The translations under genes and the position numbers were made by a program. Of a stretch of 64,000 nucleotides of DNA, positions 8,133 to 16,638 are shown piece after piece. Origin of the DNA: Actinoallomurus sp963799975 (GTDB taxonomy: Bacteria; Actinomycetota; Actinomycetes; Streptosporangiales; Streptosporangiaceae); assembly GCA_963799975.1 (NCBI GenBank), contig CAWCZF010000006.1, positions 2,790,001 through 2,854,000 on the forward strand, read 5' to 3'. Below the pieces are notes generated by a model, which worked only from the letters and a program-made list of their open reading frames with translations, was not told where the DNA came from and searched no databases. Numbering within the stretch: the stretch's first letter is position 1; every line of letters begins with the position of its first letter.

Positions 8133-8491
8133 TCAGCTCTCCTCATGCCCACGGTCAACCCACCCGGCCAACATGGCCAGCATGGCCGACATGGTCAGCG
8201 CGGCCAGCGCATGTTATCGCGGTCCGGTGACACGGCGGGCGCGTCCTCGCGGCACGCCGATCGTTCTGCGAATCGTTACGCGAGGGGGGCGGCGCAATGA
8301 CCAACAACGGTCTTCATCTGGTTAGGGTTGCTGTCAGCGAACCCCCGGCGTACGGGCCCCCAGCCAGCCCTTCGAACACCCCCAAGCCGGAAACCGGACG
8401 AGTTCGCACGAACTTGCGTATCCGGTGTGCCGTCGTATCGATCAGGCACAAGTCGGTCGCACTGATGGGCGGGATAAGGCGAGACAGAGGT
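8133..8491. other. divergent intergenic region with 9-bp repeats
   Basis: This stretch separates the HIT gene from the ECF sigma gene. Near 8170-8206 there is a short run of degenerate 9-base units (acatggcca, gcatggccg and similar). An upstream in-frame start at 8297 would extend the sigma factor by 65 residues of atypical composition, which I reject. The palindrome at 8401-8414 is listed separately. Confidence 0.4.
8401..8414. promoter_or_regulatory. perfect palindrome upstream of ECF sigma gene
   Basis: AGTTCG-CA-CGAACT is a perfect 14-base inverted repeat about 78 bases before the sigma-factor ATG, in an otherwise gene-free stretch. It has the size and symmetry of a dimeric repressor operator. 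No regulator is assigned. Confidence 0.35.
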
Positions 8492-9076
8492 ATGCCCCTA
8501 CGTAAACCTCACAGTGAGGGTGCGCGTCACACTGATGTGACCGAAGCCCTCGTAGCCAGGAGCACGGCAGGAGCCGTGGCGGTCGCCTGGGATGCAGACC
8601 AGGCGGTTACCGCGCTCTACAGTGCGCATTACCGCTCACTGGTGCGCCTCGCGACTCTGCTCGTGCGTGACGTCGCGACGGCCGAGGAAGTCGTTCAGGA
8701 CGCGTTCGTCGCCATGCACGGGGCCTGGCGGCGGCTGCGCGAGCCGGACAAGGCTCTGTCGTATCTCCGGCAGTCCGTGGTGAACAGGTCACGATCGGTT
8801 TTGCGGCATCGTGCCGTCGTGGAGAAGTACGCCCCCAAGGGGCTGCCCGACGCGCCGAGCGCCGAGAACGGGGCCATCGTGGAGCTCGAACGCTCCGCGG
8901 TCGTCAAGGCGCTCAGCGCGCTGCCGAACCGGCAGCGCGAGGCACTGGTGCTCCGCTACTACGGCGATCTGTCCGAGGCGGAGATCGCTCAGACCATGGG
9001 AATCAGCCGGGGGGCCGTCAAGAGCCACACCGCGCGCGGTATGGCCGCGCTACGCAGCGTCCTGGAGCAGCAGTAA
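8492..9076 (+). CDS. ECF-type RNA polymerase sigma factor (SigE-like)
   Basis: About 194 residues with sigma region 2 (YSAHYRSLVRLATLLVRDVATAEEVVQDAFV) and sigma region 4 (ALPNRQREALVLRYYGDLSEAEIAQTMGISRGAVKSH). I chose the ATG at 8492, giving MPLRKPHSEGARH, because the region before it lacks coding character. The stop overlaps the next ATG by one base (TAATG). This coupling suggests the downstream membrane protein is its partner or anti-sigma factor. Direct promoter targets cannot be read from the window. Confidence 0.88.
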   Translation: MPLRKPHSEGARHTDVTEALVARSTAGAVAVAWDADQAVTALYSAHYRSLVRLATLLVRDVATAEEVVQDAFVAMHGAWRRLREPDKALSYLRQSVVNRSRSVLRHRAVVEKYAPKGLPDAPSAENGAIVELERSAVVKALSALPNRQREALVLRYYGDLSEAEIAQTMGISRGAVKSHTARGMAALRSVLEQQ

Positions 9077-9720
9077 TGACCCAACCCTTCGACGATGAGC
9101 ACGGTGAGCGTCTTCGCCGCGCCCTCCATGCGGAAGCGGAAGCGGTCACGCCCTCTGCAGAGGGACTTGAGCTCATCCGCAGCAAGATCAACCAGCGCCA
9201 CGAGCGTCGCCTGGGTTTTTCCCTGTCCCTGCCATGGCTGCGCCCGCTGGCGGCGGCCGCGGCGGCCATCGTGGTATGCGTCATCGCCGTTTCGGCCACA
9301 CCCGCATTGAAGAACTTCGTGCAGACCGGCCATTTCAGTCCCGATGCGGGCAGCAGCGGAAACTCCGCGACGAATGACGAGAACCCGCAGAGCCGCGGCG
9401 TCCCGGGCGGCCCCGCGATCCCGGCCCCGAGCGACTCCGCGAGCCCGACCGCCATCCGGCCGTCGGGCGGCGGCAAGCACGTGGTCAACGGCACCGTCTG
9501 CCCGCTCGGCGAGAACACCGTGTCACCGGCGGGCACCCCGGTGCCCGGCGCCGGCGGCCCGACCCCGCAGGTGACGTGCCAGCCGGCCAAGCCCACGAGC
9601 GCGCCGACGCCCGCGCCGCCGGCCGAGACCTCGGCTCCTCCGGTCGCCACTCCCACGGAGGCACCGCCGAGCGACCAGCCCACGTCCGAGTCGGCACCCA
9701 CCGCCGACCAGTCACCCTGA
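9076..9720 (+). CDS. single-pass membrane protein paired with ECF sigma factor
   Basis: A 214-residue protein. The N-terminal ~50 residues are hydrophilic and helical (EHGERLRRALHAEAEAVTPS), followed by one membrane segment near residues 57-75 and a long Pro/Ser/Thr-rich exported tail with two cysteines. The topology is that of an ECF-coupled membrane protein, and an anti-sigma role is plausible. No zinc-binding HxxxCxxC motif is present, so this is inference from coupling only. Confidence 0.7.
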   Translation: MTQPFDDEHGERLRRALHAEAEAVTPSAEGLELIRSKINQRHERRLGFSLSLPWLRPLAAAAAAIVVCVIAVSATPALKNFVQTGHFSPDAGSSGNSATNDENPQSRGVPGGPAIPAPSDSASPTAIRPSGGGKHVVNGTVCPLGENTVSPAGTPVPGAGGPTPQVTCQPAKPTSAPTPAPPAETSAPPVATPTEAPPSDQPTSESAPTADQSP

Positions 9721-9817
9721 CCTGCCGCTGACAGGCGATCGGCCGAGCCCCACCTGAGATCTGGCCGCCGAACTCACCCGGCTCGCCCGTGGTGTGCGGT
9801 ATGCCGCTGTGTCGCCG

Positions 9818-9936
9818 AACTCGGCGCGTGGTGGAACCCCGGGGTCGCGGAGCCCGGCGCGTGACAGAGCTCGGTGGGTGGCGCAAACCCAGTGCATGGC
9901 ACAGCCCCACAGGTGGCGGAAATCCGGCGCGTGCGA
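9818..9936. repeat. degenerate ~17-bp tandem repeat, seven units
   Basis: Seven consecutive units of 16-18 bases follow a pattern like aRcYcggcgcgtggcgg (starts at 9818, 9835, 9851, 9868, 9885, 9903 and 9920). It lies in the 261-base gap between the convergent sigma-operon gene and rsmE. The units are diverged, so this is an old or decaying array. No gene is present in the gap. Confidence 0.5.
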
Positions 9937-9981
9937 CGGCCGGTCGCACCGGCTGATGCGGCGTGCTTCAGGCTGGGCGGC

Positions 9982-10714
9982 TTACCAGCGGCCGGTGCGG
10001 CTCAGGAGTACCGACGCCGCGGCGACGCCCGCCGTCGACGTGCGCAGGACGGTCGGGCCCAGCAGTGCCGGGACGCCGCCGGCCGTCTCGAAGGCGGCGA
10101 GCTCCTCGTCGGTCAGCCCGCCTTCGGGGCCGACGACGAGCACGATCTCACCCTTCTCCGGGACGCTCAGGGCGCTCAGCGGGCCGCTCGGCCTCCTCGT
10201 GCAGGACCACCGCCAGCGTCGCGGCGGCCACGCGCTCGGCGGCCTCGGCGGTCGTGGCGAGGCCGGCGACCTCGGGCAGCCAGGCGCGGCGCGACTGCTT
10301 GGCCGCCTCACGCGCCGTGGCCCGCCACCGGCCCAGTGCCTTGTCGCGGCGTTCGGGACGCCACTGCGTGACGCAGCGCGCGGCCGCCCAGGGCACGATC
10401 GCGTCGACGCCGACCTCGGTCATCGTCTCGACCGCGAGTTCGCCGCGGTCGCCCTTGGGCAGCGCCTGTACGACGACGATGCGCGGCTCGGGCGCGGGCG
10501 TACGGCGGCGCGCCGTGGCCGTCAGCTCCAGGCTGTCGCGGCCGGCGGCGGTGACCACGCACTCGACCACGAGCCCGGCGCCGTCGGTGAGGTCGGCGCG
10601 CTCCCCCGGCCGCAGCCGGCGTACGGCCGCGGCGTGCCGGCCCTCCGCGCCGTCGAGCAGGATCCGGTCGGCGGCGAGCCGTGCCCCCTCGCAGAGGAAG
10701 ACCGGCGCGCTCAT
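9982..10714 (-). CDS. rsmE: 16S rRNA (uracil-1498-N3)-methyltransferase, reading frame interrupted
   Basis: RsmE methylates U1498 of 16S rRNA. The N-terminal part (MSAPVFLCEGARLAADRILL to LAVVLHEEAE) and the C-terminal SPOUT knot (IVLVVGPEGGLTDEELAAFE, then LLGPTVLRTSTAG) are both well conserved but in different frames. One extra base in the GGG at 10181-10183 accounts for the shift: the total length is 3n+1, and removing one base gives a continuous protein of about 243 residues. It is either a sequence error or a recent mutation. It follows dnaJ by 33 bases. Confidence 0.88.
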
Positions 10715-10747
10715 CGGCCCCGCGGCCCCGGGCGCGCCGTCAAGCGC

Positions 10748-11878
10748 TCAGCGGCCATTGAAGGCGTCGCGCAGCCGGGAGAAGAAGCCCTGCTGCCCGG
10801 GCGTGAACTTGCCCGGCGGCCGTTCTTCACCGCGCAGCACCGAGAGCCTGCGAAGGAGCTCTTCCTGCTCCTCGTCGAGCTTGGTGGGCGTCTCGATGTT
10901 CACGTGGATCAGCAGGTCGCCGCGGCCGCTCTCGTTGAGATGCTTGACGCCACGCCCGTACATCGGGATCTGCTGGCCGGACTGCGAGCCGGGCCGGATG
11001 TCGATCTCCTCCGGGCCGTCGAGGGTCTCGACGGTGAGCGAGGTGCCGAGCGCGGCGGCGGTCATCGGGACCTGGACGGTGCAGTGCAGGTCGTCGCCCT
11101 GGCGTTCGTAGATCGCGTGGGGACGCTCGACGATCTCCAGGAACAGGTCGCCGGGCGGGCCTCCGCCGGGGCCGACCTCGCCTTCGCCGGCGAGCTGGAT
11201 GTGGGTGCCGTTCTCGACGCCCGCCGGGATGCGGACCTTGATCGTACGGCGGGTGCGGACCCGGCCGTCGCCGGAGCACTCCGTGCAGGGCGTGCGGATG
11301 ACGCTGCCGTAGCCGCCGCACTGCGGGCAGGCGCGCGAGGTCATGACCTGGCCCAGGAAGGACCGGGTGACCTGCTGCACCTCGCCGCGGCCGTGACACA
11401 TGTCGCAGCTCTCCGGCTGGGTGCCGGGCGCGGTGCCGGCGCCGGTGCAGTTGGTGCAGACGACCGCGGTGTCGACGGTCAGCTCGCGCGTGGTGCCGAA
11501 GGCGGTCTCGGACAGGTCCAGCTCGACGCGGATCGTGCCGTTGCGGCCGCGCCGCGCCCGGCTGCGCGGTCCGCGCTGGCCCTGGTTGCCGAAGAAGGCG
11601 TCCATGATGTCGCTGAACGGGAACCCGGCGCCGAACCCGCCGCCGGCGGCTCCGGCACCGGCGGCGAACGGGTCCGCCCCCATGTCGTACATCTCACGCT
11701 TCTTGGGGTCGGAGAGCACCTCGTACGCCTGGGTGATCTCCTTGAACCGGTCCTGCGTCGCGGGATCGGGGTTGACGTCCGGGTGCAGTTCGCGGGCCAG
11801 CCTGCGGTAGGCCTTCTTGATCTCGTCCGCACCCGCGTCACGGCGGACCCCGAGGGTCCCGTAGTAGTCGTTCGCCAC
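10748..11878 (-). CDS. dnaJ: chaperone DnaJ (DnaJ2 type, HrcA-linked)
   Basis: Hsp40 co-chaperone of DnaK, 376 residues. It has a J domain with HPD at residues 32-34, a Gly/Phe-rich linker (~70-100), four CxxCxGxG zinc repeats from about residue 143 (CTNCTGAG, CDMCHGRG, CPQCGGYG, CTECSGDG) and a C-terminal substrate-binding domain. The GTG start directly abuts the hrcA stop, so it is cotranscribed and controlled through the CIRCE element upstream of hrcA. Confidence 0.97.
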   Translation of the reverse strand: MANDYYGTLGVRRDAGADEIKKAYRRLARELHPDVNPDPATQDRFKEITQAYEVLSDPKKREMYDMGADPFAAGAGAAGGGFGAGFPFSDIMDAFFGNQGQRGPRSRARRGRNGTIRVELDLSETAFGTTRELTVDTAVVCTNCTGAGTAPGTQPESCDMCHGRGEVQQVTRSFLGQVMTSRACPQCGGYGSVIRTPCTECSGDGRVRTRRTIKVRIPAGVENGTHIQLAGEGEVGPGGGPPGDLFLEIVERPHAIYERQGDDLHCTVQVPMTAAALGTSLTVETLDGPEEIDIRPGSQSGQQIPMYGRGVKHLNESGRGDLLIHVNIETPTKLDEEQEELLRRLSVLRGEERPPGKFTPGQQGFFSRLRDAFNGR

Positions 11879-12892
11879 TTACGACCCCGCCAGAATCTGA
11901 CCGACGTAACGTGCCACTGCGCGTACCGCTCCCATCGTGCCGGGGTAGTCCATCCGCGTCGGGCCGAGCACGCCGAGCCGCGCCACGGCCTGGTCGCCGG
12001 CACCGTATCCGGTGGCGACCACGGAGGTCGTGAACAGGCTCTCGTGGGGGTTTTCGGTGCCGATCCGCACGGTGAGGCTGGTGGGATCGGTCACCTCACC
12101 GAGCAGGCGCATCAGGACGACCTGTTCTTCCAACGCCTCCAGCACGTCGCGGAGGCTCCGGGACAAGTCGGCGCGTGCGAGGTTCGCCGCGCCGGCGATG
12201 ACGATCTTCTCTTCGTGTTTCTCGATCAGGGTCTCGAGGAGGACCGACAGGACCGTCGCGGCGAGCGGGCGTTCGTCGGCGGGCACCCGGTCGGGCACCT
12301 CGGCGACGACCCCGGGCACGTCGGTCAGCCAGCATCCGTCGAGGTGGGCGTTGAGCAGCGCCCGCAGGTGGGCGATGGAATCCTCCGAGATGCCCTGGGG
12401 CATCTCGATGGCGCGCTGCTCGACCCGGCCGGTGTTGGTGATGATGACCAGGAGCAATCGCTCCGGGCCGATCGGCACGAGCTCGATGTGACGCACCGCC
12501 GACCGCGTGAGCGAGGGGTACTGCACGACCGCGACCTGCCGGGTCAGCTGCGCCAGCAGCCGTACCGTGCGGGTCACGACGTCGTCGAGGTCATAGGCGT
12601 TCGCCAGGAACGTCTCGATCGCGCGCCGCTCCGCCGAGGACAGCGGTTTGATCGTCGACAGCCGGTCGACGAACAGCCGGTAGCCCTTGTCGGTGGGCAC
12701 GCGCCCGGCGCTCGTGTGCGGCTGGGCGATGTAGCCCTGCTCCTCGAGCACCGCCATGTCGTTGCGGATCGTGGCCGGTGAGACGCCCAGGTTGTGCCGG
12801 TCGGCGAGCGCCTTGGAGCCAACGGGTTCGTTGGTGGACACGTAATCCTCAACGATGGCGCGGAGCACCGCCAGCTTCCGATCGTCGAGCAC
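11879..12892 (-). CDS. hrcA: heat-inducible transcription repressor HrcA
   Basis: CIRCE-binding repressor of class I heat-shock genes, about 337 residues from the GTG at 12892. The N-terminal winged helix includes LAVLRAIVEDYVSTNEPVGSKAL and VSPATIRNDMAVLEEQGYI; the GAF-like effector domain follows. The GTG was preferred over the upstream ATG at 12931 because a good GGAGGTGAG site sits just before it and because the upstream extension is atypical. Its own operator lies 33 bases upstream, so the operon is autoregulated. Confidence 0.96.
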   Translation of the reverse strand: MLDDRKLAVLRAIVEDYVSTNEPVGSKALADRHNLGVSPATIRNDMAVLEEQGYIAQPHTSAGRVPTDKGYRLFVDRLSTIKPLSSAERRAIETFLANAYDLDDVVTRTVRLLAQLTRQVAVVQYPSLTRSAVRHIELVPIGPERLLLVIITNTGRVEQRAIEMPQGISEDSIAHLRALLNAHLDGCWLTDVPGVVAEVPDRVPADERPLAATVLSVLLETLIEKHEEKIVIAGAANLARADLSRSLRDVLEALEEQVVLMRLLGEVTDPTSLTVRIGTENPHESLFTTSVVATGYGAGDQAVARLGVLGPTRMDYPGTMGAVRAVARYVGQILAGS

Positions 12893-12924
12893 GCACTCAC
12901 CTCCCATGGCGACAGGCTTGCGAC

Positions 12925-12952
12925 CTGGCACTCAGCATTCTTGAGTGCCAAG
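12925..12952 (-). promoter_or_regulatory. CIRCE operator of hrcA-dnaJ
   Basis: TGGCACTC (12926-12933) and GAGTGCCA (12943-12950) form perfect 8-base arms around a 9-base spacer, the canonical CIRCE layout (consensus TTAGCACTC-N9-GAGTGCTAA). It is placed for repression of hrcA-dnaJ by HrcA. Confidence 0.93.
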
Positions 12953-13171
12953 TGTACGGCGATCGGCGACCGTCGCGGTGAGCCGGCGGCGCAGAACCAG
13001 GGCGGGGACGGGCGACCGGCGGGATCCGGCGGCTCGCGTACTGTCGCGAACGCCGGCGCCGCCACCCGTATTCCGGCTCCTTCGCGGACGCCGGGCGCGC
13101 AAGCGTACCGTCTCGTGCCGGCCGCGTGTTGGTCCCGGCTCGGCCGGGTTGGTCCCGGTACGGTGCGGCGC

Positions 13172-13996
13172 GTGCGGAGCAAGAACTACGCCAAGGACGT
13201 TCTCGCGGGCGACTGGCGACGCCCACGCAAGGGACAGATCCCCGAGGTCGCCGCCGAGCCCGGCCTGGTGGCCGAAGACCCCTCCAGCGGCTTTTGCGGC
13301 GCGGTCGTCGCGTGCGCCAAGGACGCGGTGACACTCGAGGACCGGTTCGGCAAACGGCGGGTGTTCCCGCTGGCCAAGGCCGGGTTCCTGATCGACGGAA
13401 AGCCCGTGACGCTCGTCCGCCCCGTGCGCGCAGCGGGCACCGCGCGGTCGGCCTCGGGCTCGGTCGCCGTGCCGAACCTGCGCGCACGCGTCGCGCGGGA
13501 GAGCCGCATCTACGTCGAGGGCCGGCACGACGCGGAGCTCGTGGAGAAGATCTGGGGCCACGACCTGCGCGTGGAGGGCGTCGTCGTGGAATACCTCGAA
13601 GGCGTCGACCACCTGCCGGCCATCGCCGAGGAGTTCGGTCCCGGTCCCGGCCGCCGCCTCGGCGTCCTGGTGGACCACCTGGTCACCGGGTCCAAGGAGA
13701 GCCGGATCGCCGAGCAGGTCGACTCCGCGTACGTGCTGATCACCGGGCACCCGTTCATCGACATCTGGCAGGCGGTCAAGCCGGCCGTCCTCGGCATCCG
13801 CGCCTGGCCGGACGTCCCGCGCGGCATCCCCTGGAAGGAGGGGACGATCTCCGCGCTCGGCTGGAAGGGCGAGCCCGGCGAGGTGTGGCAGGCCATCCTC
13901 GGCCGGGTGCGGACCTTCGCCGATCTGGAGCCCGCGCTGCTGGGCCGGGTCGAGGAACTCATCGATTTCGTCACGGTCCCCCGCGAGGACGGCTGA
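13172..13996 (+). CDS. DUF3097 family protein
   Basis: A 274-residue actinobacterial protein of unknown function. The N-terminus carries SKNYAKDVLAGDWRRP, followed by a small beta-rich region, then a toprim-like block RIYVEGRHDAELVEKIWGHDL with downstream VLVDHLVTGSKE. The acidic glutamate and DHL segment resemble metal ligands of toprim nucleotidyl-transfer domains, so a nucleic-acid role is possible but unproven. Start is GTG at 13172 or GTG at 13163. It is divergent from hrcA across a 220-base region that contains CIRCE and no other recognised feature. Confidence 0.8.
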   Translation: MRSKNYAKDVLAGDWRRPRKGQIPEVAAEPGLVAEDPSSGFCGAVVACAKDAVTLEDRFGKRRVFPLAKAGFLIDGKPVTLVRPVRAAGTARSASGSVAVPNLRARVARESRIYVEGRHDAELVEKIWGHDLRVEGVVVEYLEGVDHLPAIAEEFGPGPGRRLGVLVDHLVTGSKESRIAEQVDSAYVLITGHPFIDIWQAVKPAVLGIRAWPDVPRGIPWKEGTISALGWKGEPGEVWQAILGRVRTFADLEPALLGRVEELIDFVTVPREDG

Positions 13997-14029
13997 ACGC
14001 GCAACCACTCGCCGTCCGCGTACGTCTCA

Positions 14030-14035
14030 TAAACT
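14030..14035 (+). promoter_or_regulatory. putative -10 element
   Basis: TAAACT lies about 45 bases before the ATG at 14080 in an AT-richer patch. It would give a short leader containing the GGAGGG ribosome site. The -35 region is not convincing. Confidence 0.3.
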
Positions 14036-14079
14036 GCTAGACCAAATCGCAGGGGACATTTCGCCGGAGGGATCGGACG

Positions 14080-14652
14080 ATGACGTACGGCCAGCAGCCT
14101 GGGCCTCCGTACGGGCGGCACCCCCAGGGACAGCCGTACGGCCAGCCCGGATACGACCAGGGCGCGCCGCTGCCTCCGTACGGCCCGCCTCCGCAGCAGT
14201 ACGGTCCGCCTCCGCAGTACGCGCCGCCGCATCCCGGCCAGGCGCCGCCTCGGCGGCACGGCCCGCCGGAGGCGGGAGAGCCGCGGAGACGCCGCGCCGC
14301 GACGCCGACCGGCGGCCCGGTCTCCGACGACGACGAGCGCTGGGCGGTGCCCGCCTACGTCGGGATGTTCGTCTCGGGCTTCGTCGCCCCCGCGATCGTC
14401 CTCGCCGCGAAGGGCCGCACGTCGGACTTTGCCCGCTTCCACGCGGCGCAGGCGCTCAACCTGTTCGTGGTGATCTTCGCGGGCACGTTCGTCGCGTTCC
14501 TTCTCGCCTACTTCAAGGGTCCCGGCTGGCTGCCGCTCGTGCTGGCGGTACTGGCCGCCGACTCCTTCCTCGTCGTACGTGCCGCGATCGGCGCGAACCG
14601 CTGCGAGTGGTACCGCCTGCCCGCCGTCGTCGCCCCGCGGATCTTCCGCTGA
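14080..14652 (+). CDS. DUF4870 domain membrane protein
   Basis: A 190-residue protein. Residues 1 to about 75 form a Pro/Gly/Tyr/Gln-rich cytoplasmic tail with repeated PPYG/QYGPPPQ units. The remainder is a DUF4870-type membrane domain with FHAAQALNLFVV, the family's usual phenylalanine-histidine motif, and three hydrophobic segments. A GGAGGGATCGGACG ribosome site precedes the ATG. Function is unknown. It ends ten bases before the convergent hemW. Confidence 0.8.
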   Translation: MTYGQQPGPPYGRHPQGQPYGQPGYDQGAPLPPYGPPPQQYGPPPQYAPPHPGQAPPRRHGPPEAGEPRRRRAATPTGGPVSDDDERWAVPAYVGMFVSGFVAPAIVLAAKGRTSDFARFHAAQALNLFVVIFAGTFVAFLLAYFKGPGWLPLVLAVLAADSFLVVRAAIGANRCEWYRLPAVVAPRIFR

Positions 14653-14661
14653 CGGCCGTCC

Positions 14662-15870
14662 TCAGGTGAGGTCGCGTACGACGGCGTCCGCGAGCAGCCG
14701 CCCGCGCAGGGTGAGCACCGCGCGGCCGCGCTCGTACGCCTCGGTGACCAGCAGCCCGTCGGCGACCGCGCGACCTACCGCGGCGGCGTCCTCCAAGAGC
14801 GTGAGCGGGCATCCGCCGGACAGCCGCAGCTCCAGCATGATCCGCTCGAACCGCCGGTCGGCCGCGCCGAGCACCTCGCGCGCGTACGCGGGCGTGCGGT
14901 CCTCGGCGAGCCGGGCGGCGTACGCGGCGGGATGCTTGACGTTCCACCAGCGGGTGCCGCCGACGTGGCTGTGCGCGCCGGGGCCGACGCCCCACCAGTC
15001 GCCGCCGGTCCAGTAGAGCAGGTTGTGCCGGCAGCGGGCCTCCTCGCTCGCCGCCCAGTTGGAGATCTCGTACCAGCCGAGCCCGTGCCCGCCGAGGGTG
15101 CGCTCGGCGGCGAGATAGCGGTCGGCCATCGCGTCGTCGTCGGGCGCGGCCAGTTCGCCCCGGCGTACGCGCGTGGCCAGCCGGGTGCCGTCCTCGACGA
15201 TCAGGGCGTACGCGGAGACGTGGTCGGGCCGTGCCTGCACGGCGGCGTCGAGGCTCGCCTGCCAGTCGGCGTCGCTCTCCCCCGGCGTCCCGTAGATCAG
15301 GTCGAGGTTGACGTGCTCGAACCCGGCCTGCCGCGCCCAGGTCACGCACTGCTGCGGACGGCCCGGCGTGTGCGTGCGGTCCAGGACGGAGAGGACGTGC
15401 TCGCGTGCGCTCTGCATCCCGAACGAGACGCGGGTGAAGCCCGCCGCGCGCAACTCGGCGAGGTAGGCGGGGTCGACCGTCTCGGGGTTGGACTCGGTCG
15501 TGACCTCCGCGCCGTCGGCCAGCCCGAACTCCTTGCCGATCGCCGCCAGCATCCGGCCGAGGTCGGCGGCGGGCAGCAGCGTGGGCGTGCCGCCGCCGAC
15601 GAACACGGTCCGTACGGGCAGGTCGGCGTCGCCCAGCACGCGGCGGGCCAGCCGGAGTTCGGCGATCGCCGTGTCGGCGTAGGACTCGCGTGAGGCGCCG
15701 CGCAGCTCCGTCGCGGTGTAGGTGTTGAAGTCGCAGTAGCCGCAGCGGGTCACGCAGAACGGCACGTGCAGGTAGATGCCGAACGGCCGCTCGCCGAGCC
15801 CGTCGAGGGCGCCGGCGGGCAGCGCTCCGTCGGCCGGAACCGGATCTCCGTCGGGCAGCGTCGATGGCAT
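14662..15870 (-). CDS. hemW: radical SAM heme chaperone HemW
   Basis: A 402-residue HemN-like radical SAM protein. The cluster motif CVTRCGYC has cysteines at about residues 39, 43 and 46; GGGTPT is the SAM-binding motif, and the N-terminal HVPFC lead-in is intact. It lacks the extra N-terminal region and fourth cysteine of true coproporphyrinogen oxidase HemN, so HemW, which delivers heme to target proteins, is the better call. Start MPSTLPDG at 15870; a GTG codon directly before it is an alternative. Confidence 0.92.
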   Translation of the reverse strand: MPSTLPDGDPVPADGALPAGALDGLGERPFGIYLHVPFCVTRCGYCDFNTYTATELRGASRESYADTAIAELRLARRVLGDADLPVRTVFVGGGTPTLLPAADLGRMLAAIGKEFGLADGAEVTTESNPETVDPAYLAELRAAGFTRVSFGMQSAREHVLSVLDRTHTPGRPQQCVTWARQAGFEHVNLDLIYGTPGESDADWQASLDAAVQARPDHVSAYALIVEDGTRLATRVRRGELAAPDDDAMADRYLAAERTLGGHGLGWYEISNWAASEEARCRHNLLYWTGGDWWGVGPGAHSHVGGTRWWNVKHPAAYAARLAEDRTPAYAREVLGAADRRFERIMLELRLSGGCPLTLLEDAAAVGRAVADGLLVTEAYERGRAVLTLRGRLLADAVVRDLT

Positions 15871-15921
15871 CACTCAAGTGTGCCGTGCGCGCGTGCGTGC
15901 CCGCGCCGTACGTGACCGGGG

Positions 15922-16467
15922 TCAGGCTCCGGCGGCCTCGCGGCCGTGCGGCGGGGCCCAGGGCATGGCGCAGAACTCGGCCCATACCGTCGTCTTTCCC
16001 GCGCTCTCCAGGACTCCCCATGCGTCGGCGAGCGCCTCGAGGATCAAGATCCCCCTGCCGTGCTCGGCCTCCGCGTCCCGGCGTACGCGGGGCTTGGTGT
16101 GCGCCGTGCCGTCGTTGACGACCTCGGCGCGGACCGTGGAACCGCCCGCGACGACGCGGATGGTGACCTGCCCGCCGTCGCCGCTGGGCGTGTGCATGAT
16201 CGCGTTGGTGGCGAGTTCACTCACGCCCAGCGCGACGTTCTCCAGTGCCGGGTGGCGCGTCCCGAGCGTCTCGCGCACGAAGCGGCGGCCGCGCGCGACC
16301 GACGTCTCGACGCCCGGAAGAGTGACGGAGGCCGTCAACGCGCTGGCCGCCCCGTTCTCGGCCGACTCGGCGGCGGCCGGCTCGGCGCGGGCCGGGTCGC
16401 CGTCTTCCGCCTTCGTGCTCAGGGCGTTGTCACCGCGGGTTCCCCGCCCCGCCATACCAGCGTCCAA
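15922..16467 (-). CDS. ATP-binding anti-sigma-regulator-like protein (HATPase_c)
   Basis: About 181 residues. The C-terminal 130 form a GHKL ATPase of the RsbW/serine-kinase type, with N-box GVSELATNAIMHT and G-box-like GRGILILEALADAWG. Actinomycetes have many such small kinases that act on anti-sigma antagonists or as orphan ATPases. A TTG at 16467 has GGGAGG at good spacing; the ATG at 16455, four codons in, is the alternative. The N-terminal ~55 residues are Ala/Glu-rich and probably disordered. Confidence 0.8.
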   Translation of the reverse strand: MDAGMAGRGTRGDNALSTKAEDGDPARAEPAAAESAENGAASALTASVTLPGVETSVARGRRFVRETLGTRHPALENVALGVSELATNAIMHTPSGDGGQVTIRVVAGGSTVRAEVVNDGTAHTKPRVRRDAEAEHGRGILILEALADAWGVLESAGKTTVWAEFCAMPWAPPHGREAAGA

Positions 16468-16638
16468 GTGTTCCTCCCGGCCAACGGCGAGCACGGCATG
16501 TGTACCCCGGTGTGACGCGAAAACACTGGGCCGCGGTTCCGGCCTTGCCCAGGTTTGCCATGGTCCGGACCGATAAAGCGCTGCATGTTGGTCACGGGGC
16601 CGCCCACGGCGGCCCCGTGACGCGCCGGCGGGCGGGGG

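Noticed and set aside
8297..8491. N-terminal extension of the first ECF sigma factor
   Set aside because: It is Pro/Arg-rich, lacks a ribosome site and contains a regulatory palindrome; the ATG at 8492 gives normal family length.
9794..12781. A 995-residue plus-strand open frame antisense to rsmE, dnaJ and hrcA
   Set aside because: Composition is that of a shadow frame in very high-GC DNA (Arg/Ala/Gly/Val/Asp-rich, no domain), and the opposite strand encodes well-known proteins.
14662..15873. Oxygen-independent coproporphyrinogen oxidase HemN
   Set aside because: It lacks the fourth cysteine and N-terminal region of HemN; HemW fits better.
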